Source: JBLNBQ01 sp050260095
GTDB taxonomy: Bacteria > Bacillota > UBA5301 > DYFA01
Length of the DNA stretch: 48,606 nucleotides
Assembly (NCBI GenBank): GCA_050260095.1
Contig: JBLNBQ010000182.1
Span: forward strand, 1 to 48,606
Direction: 5' to 3'
Shown: piece by piece, positions 42,067 to 48,606 of the stretch
Numbering within the stretch: position 1 is the stretch's first letter
Layout: every line of letters begins with the position of its first letter
Made by a program: the position numbers and the translations under genes
The notes under the pieces: model-generated
Told to the model about the DNA's origin: nothing
Seen by the model: the letters and a program-made list of their open reading frames with translations, nothing else
Databases searched by the model: none

Positions 42067-44502
42067 GTGACCGAATACACCGAAGGAAAAGTCGTCCAGG
42101 TCGAGATCGAGGAGGAGATGCGCAAGTCCTACCTCGATTACGCCATGTCCGTCATCGTCGAACGGGCGCTGCCGGACGTGCGCGATGGGCTCAAGCCGGT
42201 GCAGCGCCGCATTCTCTACGGGATGTCGGAGCTCAACCTCGATCCCGACAAGCCGCACAAGAAGTCGGCCCGCATCGTGGGCGAGGTCATGGGCAAGTAC
42301 CACCCCCACGGCGACGCGGCGATCTACGACGCCATGGTCCGCATGGCGCAAGACTTTTCCTACCGCTACCTCCTGGTGGATGGCCACGGGAACTTCGGCA
42401 GCGTCGACGGCGACCCGCCGGCGGCCATGCGCTACACCGAGGCCCGTCTCTCCAAGTTGGCCATCGAACTCCTGCGCGACCTTGACAAGGACACCGTGGA
42501 CTTCATCCCCAACTTCGACGAGACGCTGGAGCAACCGGCCGTCCTGCCGAGCCGTTTCCCCAACCTTCTGGTCAACGGGGCGGCCGGCATCGCGGTCGGC
42601 ATGGCCACCAACATCCCCCCGCACAACCTGGGCGAGGTCATCGACGGGCTGGTCCAACTGATCGACGACCCTGACGTCACGGTCAAAGACCTAACCCGGT
42701 CGATAAAGGGTCCCGACTTCCCGACCGGCGCGATCATCCTTGGGCGCGAAGGCATCAAGGAGGCGTATTCCACCGGGCGCGGCTCCATCAAGATCCGCGC
42801 CAAGTCGGTCATCGAGACCACCAGCGCGGGCAAGGTCCGGATAGTGGTCAGCGAACTTCCCTACATGGTGAACAAGGTGAACCTGATCGAGAACATCGCC
42901 GAGCTGGTCAGGGAGAAGAAGATCGAGGGAATCTCCGACCTGCGCGACGAGTCCGACCGCACCGGCATGCGGGTCGTCATCGAACTGCGCCGGGAGGCCA
43001 ACCCCCACGTGGTGCTGAACCAACTGCACAAGCACACGCAGATGCAGTCGTCCTTCGGGGTGAACATGCTGGCCCTGGTGAATGGGAAGCCGCAGGTGCT
43101 CAACCTCAAGGAAGTCCTGACCGAGTACCTGAACTTCCAGCGGGAAGTCATCACCCGGCGCTCCCGCTTCGAACTGCGCAAGGCTGAAGAGCGGGCCCAC
43201 ATCGTCGAAGGCCTGCGCATCGCCCTGGAGTTCCTCGATGAGGTCATCCGCACCATTCGCCAGGCCAAGGACGACCAGGCGGCCAAAGAAGGCCTGATGG
43301 CCAAGTTCGGCCTCTCCGAGAAGCAGGCGGTGGCCATACTCGACATGCGCCTGCGCCGGTTGACCGCGCTGGAGCGCGAGAAGCTGGAGGCGGAGTACCA
43401 GGAACTGATGAAGCGGATCAACTACCTTAAGGAGCTGCTGGCCGATCCCCACAAGATCGACGGGGTGATCCGCGGCGAACTGCTGGAGCTCAAGGAGAAG
43501 TACGGCGACGCCCGCCGCACCCAGATCGGGGCGGACGCCGAGGACATCGACGTGGAGGACCTGATCGCCGAGGAGTCGATCGTGGTCACCATGACCAACC
43601 ACGGCTACATCAAGCGTCTGCCGGCCGACACCTACCGGGCGCAACGGCGGGGTGGACGCGGCATCACCGGGGCCACCACCAAGGAAGAGGACTTCGTGGA
43701 GAACCTGTTCATCACCACGACCCACACCCACATCCTCTTCTTCACCAACAAGGGCAAGGTGTATAAGCTGCGGGGTCATCAGATCCCCGAGGCATCACGG
43801 CAGGCCCGGGGCACCGCCATAGTCAACCTGCTCCAGATCGAGCGGGGTGAGCAGGTCAATGCGGTCATCCCCGTCAAGGAGTTCGAGGAGGGCCAGTTCC
43901 TCTTCATGGCGACCAAGCTGGGCACGGTCAAGAAGACCCCGCTCACCGAGTTCGAGAACATCCGGGTGGGCGGGCTCATCGCGCTCACCCTGGAGGAAGG
44001 CGACGAGCTGGTCGGTGTCCGGCTGACCGACGGCAAGCAGCAGATACTCATGGTCACCCGCCATGGCCTTTCGATCCGCTTCTCCGAGGAGGAGGTGCGC
44101 TCCATGGGGCGAACCGCCCACGGGGTGCGGGGCGTCTCTCTCCAGGGCGACGACGTGGTGGTCGGCGCCGACGTGGTGCGCCCCAACGCCGACGTGCTGG
44201 TGGTCACCGAGGCCGGCTACGGGAAGCGGACGCCGATCGAGGAGTACCGCGAGCAGAGCCGGGGCGGCAAGGGCGTCAAGACGCTGCGGGTGACGGAGAA
44301 GAACGGCGTGATCGTGGGCGTCCGGATGGTCAGGGCCGATTACGACATCATGCTGACCACCGCGGCGGGCATCATCATCCGGGTGCCGGTCGAATCGATC
44401 TCGGTCATGGGGCGCGACACGCAGGGCGTGCGTATCATCCGGCTCGACGAGGGAGACCGCCTGGTCGCCATGGCGCAGTTGGCCAGCCGGGAAGAGGAGT
44501 AG
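42067..44502 (+). CDS. gyrA: DNA gyrase subunit A
   Basis: 811 residues. Breakage-reunion domain with the catalytic Tyr123 in AAMRYTEARLSK. The C-terminal beta-pinwheel carries the GyrA box QRRGGRG, which separates it from ParC, and further blades. The residue matching E. coli Ser83 is Ala84 (HGDAAIYDAM). GTG 42067 is preceded by GGGAGG at ten bases. An upstream ATG at 41980 in frame has no site and no similarity to GyrA. It sits 1.1 kb after gyrB because of the inserted small genes. Confidence 0.95.
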   Translation: MTEYTEGKVVQVEIEEEMRKSYLDYAMSVIVERALPDVRDGLKPVQRRILYGMSELNLDPDKPHKKSARIVGEVMGKYHPHGDAAIYDAMVRMAQDFSYRYLLVDGHGNFGSVDGDPPAAMRYTEARLSKLAIELLRDLDKDTVDFIPNFDETLEQPAVLPSRFPNLLVNGAAGIAVGMATNIPPHNLGEVIDGLVQLIDDPDVTVKDLTRSIKGPDFPTGAIILGREGIKEAYSTGRGSIKIRAKSVIETTSAGKVRIVVSELPYMVNKVNLIENIAELVREKKIEGISDLRDESDRTGMRVVIELRREANPHVVLNQLHKHTQMQSSFGVNMLALVNGKPQVLNLKEVLTEYLNFQREVITRRSRFELRKAEERAHIVEGLRIALEFLDEVIRTIRQAKDDQAAKEGLMAKFGLSEKQAVAILDMRLRRLTALEREKLEAEYQELMKRINYLKELLADPHKIDGVIRGELLELKEKYGDARRTQIGADAEDIDVEDLIAEESIVVTMTNHGYIKRLPADTYRAQRRGGRGITGATTKEEDFVENLFITTTHTHILFFTNKGKVYKLRGHQIPEASRQARGTAIVNLLQIERGEQVNAVIPVKEFEEGQFLFMATKLGTVKKTPLTEFENIRVGGLIALTLEEGDELVGVRLTDGKQQILMVTRHGLSIRFSEEEVRSMGRTAHGVRGVSLQGDDVVVGADVVRPNADVLVVTEAGYGKRTPIEEYREQSRGGKGVKTLRVTEKNGVIVGVRMVRADYDIMLTTAAGIIIRVPVESISVMGRDTQGVRIIRLDEGDRLVAMAQLASREEE

Positions 44503-44593
44503 GCTCCGGCTCGGGGCCGCCGAAACCGCATATTAGGCAGGGTGGGGTTGCACACTACCGGGCGGAAGTCCAATTCGAGCGGGAGGTATGTGT

Positions 44594-44848
44594 GTGGCCG
44601 AAAGGTATAACCTTGAGGAGTTCCCGAGCGAGGTCTCGGAGGTCATCCGTGACGGCCTGAAGCACGGAGTCAGCGACGAGCAGATGATCAAGGGCATGAT
44701 CAGCATCGGCAACCTCATGGGCAAGTTCGTCAAGGCCGACACCCCGGAAGAGGCGTTGATGAAAGAGATCTGGGAGGTCGCCGACAACTCGGAGAAGGAG
44801 ACCCTCGCCAAGCTGGTGCTTAAGGTCGGCAAGAATCGGATTCACTGA
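44594..44848 (+). CDS. DUF3243-like small protein
   Basis: 84 residues. Helical and acidic. The C-terminal half, PEEALMKEIWEVADNSEKETLAKLVLKVGK, resembles the DUF3243 (YmfJ) family, though the N-terminus, with a helix of VSDEQMIKGMISIGNLMG, is distant. GTG 44594 is placed seven bases after GGGAGG. An ATG six bases earlier touches the site. Function unknown, restricted to Firmicutes as far as I know. Confidence 0.6.
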   Translation: MAERYNLEEFPSEVSEVIRDGLKHGVSDEQMIKGMISIGNLMGKFVKADTPEEALMKEIWEVADNSEKETLAKLVLKVGKNRIH

Positions 44849-44874
44849 ATAGAGCGTTTGCGTCTGGAAGGCCG

Positions 44875-44909
44875 ACTCCCGGGGGATTTCTCCCGGGAGT
44901 TCTTGTGTC
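44875..44909 (+). terminator. Intrinsic terminator after the DUF3243-like gene
   Basis: A 9-bp stem ACTCCCGGG with CCCGGGAGT and an 8-base loop is followed by TTCTTGTGT. It ends the gyrA-DUF3243 unit. Confidence 0.75.
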
Positions 44910-44976
44910 CGGGCCGCGGCGCCCCTGGGAGGAATGACGGCCTCCGGGCGGAATCCGGGGAGAGAGGTGAACCTTG

Positions 44977-45591
44977 ATGGAGAAGCGGTGGAGAAGAGGG
45001 TTGCTCGTCACCGGGTTGCTGCTCGCCGGCCTGATCGGACTGGTATCGGTCGCGCCGGAGGACCGGACGCTCGGAGCCAACACCCGCCTGGTTTACCTGC
45101 ACGGGGCATTCATCCTGGCCAGCCTGCTCTTCTACGGCGTGGCCGGGGTGCTGGGGCTGGTCCACGTCGTCGGCCGCCGGGAAAGGGCGTTCGCCCTGGC
45201 GACCACCGCCTGGACCGCCGCGGTGGCGGCCAACCTCGTCTCCCTCCCCCTCGGCCTTTACGCGGCCAAGGTCATCTGGGGCGCGCTCTTTTGGGGGGAG
45301 CCGCGTTTCGTCACGAACTTCACTATGCTGCTCGTCTCTCTCCTGGTGGCGGGGGTGGCGCTGCTCTCGAGCAACCGCCGCGGCGTGGCGTTGCTCTATC
45401 CCGTGGCCGCCGGGTTCTTCGCGATCATCCTGCGGCAGACGGGGCGGGTCATGCACCCGGTCAACCCAATCGGGCGGTCCGACTCCTGGGCGATCAAGCT
45501 GTCGTTTCTGGCGTTGTTGCTGCTCGTTCTCGCCTTGGCGTGGGAGGCGCTCCGGCCCTTCGTCTGGCCCGGCAGGCGCTCCCACACGTGA
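44977..45591 (+). CDS. CcmC/CcsA-like polytopic membrane protein
   Basis: 204 residues with six predicted membrane helices. The order RLVYLHGAFILASLLFYGV, then VIWGALFWGEPRFVTNFTML, recalls the CcmC pattern of an N-terminal IMYIHVPAAW and the Trp-rich WGTWWxWDxRLT heme-handling loop, but with changes: WGALFWGEPRFV. A His in LVYLHG and another in VMHPVN could bind heme. ATG 44977 follows GAGGTG. No other cytochrome c maturation gene is near. It precedes a formate dehydrogenase gene by 274 bases. Function uncertain. Confidence 0.5.
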   Translation: MEKRWRRGLLVTGLLLAGLIGLVSVAPEDRTLGANTRLVYLHGAFILASLLFYGVAGVLGLVHVVGRRERAFALATTAWTAAVAANLVSLPLGLYAAKVIWGALFWGEPRFVTNFTMLLVSLLVAGVALLSSNRRGVALLYPVAAGFFAIILRQTGRVMHPVNPIGRSDSWAIKLSFLALLLLVLALAWEALRPFVWPGRRSHT

Positions 45592-45865
45592 GGCGCGCCG
45601 GCGAGTTGCGCCTCCGTCTACCAGTCGATCCAGCTTGTTTCAATACTCCGTTACGCAATTCACAATCAATTGGGTCCACTAGGGCAGGAAGAGGTACACT
45701 TTGCGGTGTATTCAGACAATGGTGAAGTAGGGGGGCTTGCCAGCCTTTTTTGAGGGTGAGGCGGCAAGCTTCCGCCGACTGCTCGACTGTTTTTCAGGGG
45801 GTGAGCATCGGAGTTCACCGGGTTCGTTCTCGAAAGCATGTGGGGAAGGAGATGGAGAAAGAGTA
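45592..45865. other. 274-base region upstream of formate dehydrogenase
   Basis: A locally AT-richer stretch. The only structure seen is CAATT-7-AATTG at 45656-45672, a possible operator. No promoter can be assigned with confidence. The reading frame is open back to 45737 but this is not signal-peptide-like. Confidence 0.4.
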
Positions 45866-48606
45866 ATGCGGGTAACCAGACGGGACTTTCTCAAACTGTC
45901 TGGGGCCACCGCCGCCTCCGCCGCGCTGAGTCAGCTCGGGTTCGCCGCGCCGGCCATGGCGAAGGTGCGTGACCTCAAGATCCGCGAGGCCAAGGTGTCG
46001 CCCACAATCTGTCCGTATTGTGGCGTCGGCTGCGGCCAGCTCGTGTACGTCCGCGACGGCAAGATCATCCAGATCGAGGGAGACCCTGACAACCCCAACA
46101 ACCAGGGTTCGCTCTGCTCCAAGGGTTCGGCCCTGTCGCAGGTCGCCAACAACGAGCGGCGCCTGACCAAGCCTCTCTACCGTGCCCCTGGCTCCTCCAA
46201 CTGGGAGGAGAAAGACTGGGAGTGGATGTTCGAGAAGATCGCGGCCAACATCAAGAAGACCCGCGACGCCTCGTTCATCGAGACCCAGCCGGATCCGAAG
46301 GATCCCACCAAGTCATACATCGTCAACCGGACGGAGGCCATTGCCAGCCTGGGCGGGGCCTCGCTCGACAACGAGGAGTGCTATCTGGTTTCGAAGCTGA
46401 TGCGCTCGCTCGGCATCGTGTACCTGGAACACCAGGCCCGGATATGACATTCCCCGACGGTGGCCGGTCTGGCCCCATCATTCGGTCGGGGAGCGATGAC
46501 GAACTCCTGGATGGATCTCAAGTGCACTGACGTCGCCCTGGTCATGGGCTCGAACGTGGCGGAGAATCACCCGTTGGCCATGAAGCACATCCAGATGGCC
46601 AAGGACGACCACGACGCCATCCTGATCAACGTCGACCCGCGCTTCACCCGTACCTCGAGCCGGGCCGACATCTACGCGCCGATGCGGTCGGGCACCGACA
46701 TCGCGTTCCTGGGCGGGATGATCAACTACATCCTGTCGAAGGACCTCTACTTCAAGGAATACGTCGCTACGTTCACGAACGCCCCGTTCATCCTGGACGA
46801 CAAGTACGGGTTCCAGGACGGGATGTTCTCCTCGTGGGATCCGGAGGCCAAGAAGTATACGCAGGCCGACTGGGTCTTCAAGATGGAAGGCGAGGGCGAC
46901 GCCAAGAAGCCGATGGCCGACCCGACCCTCCAGCACCCGCGCTGCGTCCTCCAGGTGATGAAGCAGCACTACAGCCGCTATACCCTGGAGAAGGTTTCCG
47001 CCGTGACCGGCACCCCGGTCGAACTGCTGGAGAAAGTCTACTCCACCTTCGCCAGCACGGGTAAGCCCGACAAGTCCGGCGTCATCATGTACGCCATGGG
47101 CACCACGCAGCATACGGTCGGCTCCCAGAACGTCCGTGCGTACGCCATCATCCAACTGCTTCTCGGCAACATCGGCGTGCCGGGCGGCGGCGTGGCGGCG
47201 ATGCGGGGCGAGTCGAACGTTCAGGGTTCGACCGACTACGGTCTCCTCTTCGGCAACCTCCCGGCTTACGTCAACGCCCCGAAGACGGGCGCCGACTACG
47301 AGAGCCTGGAGGCCTACATCAAGAAGGAGACCCCGAAGACCGGCTTCAAGGTGAACACCCCGAAGTGGCTCGTGTCGCAGCTCAAGGCCTGGTGGGGCGA
47401 TGCGGCGACCAAAGAGAACCAATTCGCCTACCACTACCTGCCGAAGTACGACGCGACGAAGAACTACTCGTTCATCGCCCTCTTTGAAGCCATGTACAAG
47501 GGGACGATCAAAGGTCTCTTCACCTGGGGGCAGAACCCGGTGGTCGGTGGACCGAACTCCAACAAGGAGGCCAAGGCCCTCGAGAATCTCGACTGGTACG
47601 TCGCGGCCGACCTCTTCGAGACGGAGACCGTCTCGTTCTGGAAGCGGCCCGGCGCCAACCCGGCCGAGATCAAGACCGAGGTCTTCTTCCTGCCGGCCTG
47701 CTCGTCGGTGGAGAAGTCGGGCACCATCTCGAACTCCTCCCGCCTGACGCAGTACCGCTGGGCGGCCATCCCGCCGCTGGGAGACTCGAAGCCCGACCTC
47801 GACATCCTGTACGAACTCGGCAAAGCGATCCGCAAGGCCTACGCCGGTTCGCAGGCTGCGAAGGACCGTCCGATCCTCGACCTCACCTGGGACTACGGCA
47901 AGGAGCCGATCACTCCGGAAGCCGTGGCCAAGGAGATCAACGGCTACGACCTCAAGACCGGCAAGCTCATGGCCAAGTTCGCCGACCTTAAGGACGACGG
48001 CTCGACCACCAGCGGCTGCTGGATCTACTGCGGCATGTTCCCGGAGGAAGGCAAGTACCTGGCGGCTCGCCGCGACCCGTCCGACAAGTCGGGCATCGGC
48101 ATCTACGCCAACTGGGCCTTCAGCTGGCCGGTCAACCGCCGCATCCTCTACAACCGCTGCTCGGCCGATGCCAGCGGCAAGCCGTGGTCGGAGCGGAAGA
48201 AGGTCGTGTGGTGGAACCCGACGGCTGCCGGCGACCCGGCGAAGCCCGATTCGCCTCCGGGCGCCTTCGACAGCCTGGATGTCACCGACTTCGGCAAGTT
48301 CGCCAAACCAGAGGCGACGGCGGCGGCTCCCTTCATCATGCAGGCCGACGGCAAGGGCGGGCTCTTCGCCAAGATGAACGAGGGTCCCTTCCCCGAGCAC
48401 TACGAGCCGTGGGAGAGCCCGGTGAAGAACGCCCTCTCGCCGGTGCAGTTCAACCCGGCGGTCAAGGTGTGGGAGCCCGACAAGCAGGCGACGCCCGACA
48501 AGTACCCGATCGTCTGCACCACTTACCGGGTCTCCGAGCACTACCAGTCGGGCGCGCTCACCCGGAACCAGCCGTGGCTGGCCGAACTCCAGCCGTACAT
48601 GTTCGT
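45866..48606 (+). CDS. fdnG: Formate dehydrogenase alpha subunit, selenocysteine-containing, Tat-exported (3' end cut)
   Basis: At least 913 codons, continuing past the window. An FdnG-type molybdo/tungsto-pterin enzyme that oxidises formate to CO2. Twin-arginine signal RRDFLK (5-10) and hydrophobic core (to about 31). [4Fe-4S] ligands in CPYCGVGCG (Cys49, 52, 56) and Cys84. Selenocysteine-194 is encoded by UGA 46445-46447, in QARI-U-HSPTVAGLAPSFGRG, the same context as E. coli FdnG. The frame is open after it. The final part YPIVCTTYRVSEHYQSGALT starts the cofactor-binding C-terminal domain. ATG 45866 follows GGAAGGAGA. Reading through needs SelB and tRNA-Sec, encoded elsewhere. Without recoding it would be mis-called a 193-residue protein. 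Confidence 0.93.
46448..46492 (+). promoter_or_regulatory. Bacterial SECIS element for selenocysteine insertion
   Basis: An 8-bp base stem TCCCCGAC with GTCGGGGA (46451-46458, 46485-46492) encloses an upper stem-loop: GG pairs with CC, then an unpaired U, then GGCC-GGUCU-GGCC. Counting U of the UGA as 1, the bulged U is at 17, and the loop G and U are at 23 and 24. These are the SelB contacts of the E. coli fdhF element at the same positions. Confidence 0.9.

Noticed and set aside
42691..43779. 362-codon open frame on the minus strand
   Set aside because: Antisense shadow of gyrA.
45737..45865. Longer start for formate dehydrogenase
   Set aside because: The extra 43 residues are not similar to the family and would bury the twin-arginine signal. 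The ATG at 45866 has a good ribosome binding site.
46445..46447. TGA read as a stop, making formate dehydrogenase a pseudogene
   Set aside because: Family alignment places selenocysteine exactly here, the downstream frame is intact, and a SECIS follows.
46478..48541. 687-codon open frame on the minus strand
   Set aside because: It is antisense to formate dehydrogenase. The plus strand has the conserved protein, and the long antisense frame results from high GC at third positions.

Overview
This window looks like the replication-origin region of a GC-rich, spore-forming, anaerobic member of the Firmicutes (Bacillota), of Clostridia or Limnochordia type. I cannot name a genus. The evidence is the Gram-positive origin gene order (mnmG-rsmG-noc-parA-parB on one side, rpmH-dnaA-dnaN-rlbA-recF-remB-gyrB-gyrA on the other), sporulation genes (SleB-like hydrolase, YyaC, GerMN domain, RemB, YjcZ-like microproteins), and anaerobic metabolism (selenocysteine formate dehydrogenase, acyl-CoA dehydratase activase).

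Layout. Positions 1-33.2 kb are almost entirely minus strand and 33.5-48.6 kb almost entirely plus strand, so genes point away from an origin at about 33.2-36.1 kb. From left to right: a TPR protein cut by the left edge (1-1862); a purine-nucleoside-type ABC transporter (1938-6666); an envelope/sporulation cluster with GerMN, LiaF-like and PspC-like proteins (6860-8903); a PHP phosphoesterase and a small membrane protein; a SleB-like hydrolase on the plus strand (10365-11027); an orphan PstS with a possible Pho box; Prs; an activase; a predicted outer-membrane beta-barrel (14408-15922); a zinc-ribbon microprotein; a VanW protein; a YkvI transporter; YyaC; a UPF0180 protein; a DUF4446 protein; LarC and LarB; a cysteine desulfurase; ParB, ParA and Noc with a perfect parS; RsmG, MnmG, MnmE, KhpB/Jag, YidC, YidD, RnpA and RpmH.

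Origin. DnaA boxes lie between rpmH and a GHKL ATPase-winged-helix gene of unknown function that is fused into the dnaA transcript. A second set of weak boxes with a DnaA-trio-like stretch lies between dnaA and dnaN, giving a bipartite origin. The right arm carries dnaN, rlbA, recF, remB, gyrB, a SHOCT protein, three tandem tiny membrane proteins on the opposite strand, gyrA, a DUF3243-like protein, a CcmC-like membrane protein and a Tat-exported formate dehydrogenase cut by the right edge.

The most notable points are: (1) the formate dehydrogenase has an in-frame UGA at 46445-46447 followed by a SECIS element whose key bases sit at the same offsets as in E. coli fdhF; (2) the beta-barrel gene together with two substrate-binding proteins that have signal peptides but no lipobox suggests a two-membrane envelope; (3) the unnamed GHKL-HTH gene sits inside oriC; (4) the yjcZ-like triplet lies between gyrB and gyrA. 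No tRNA, rRNA, CRISPR, insertion sequence or prophage was seen.
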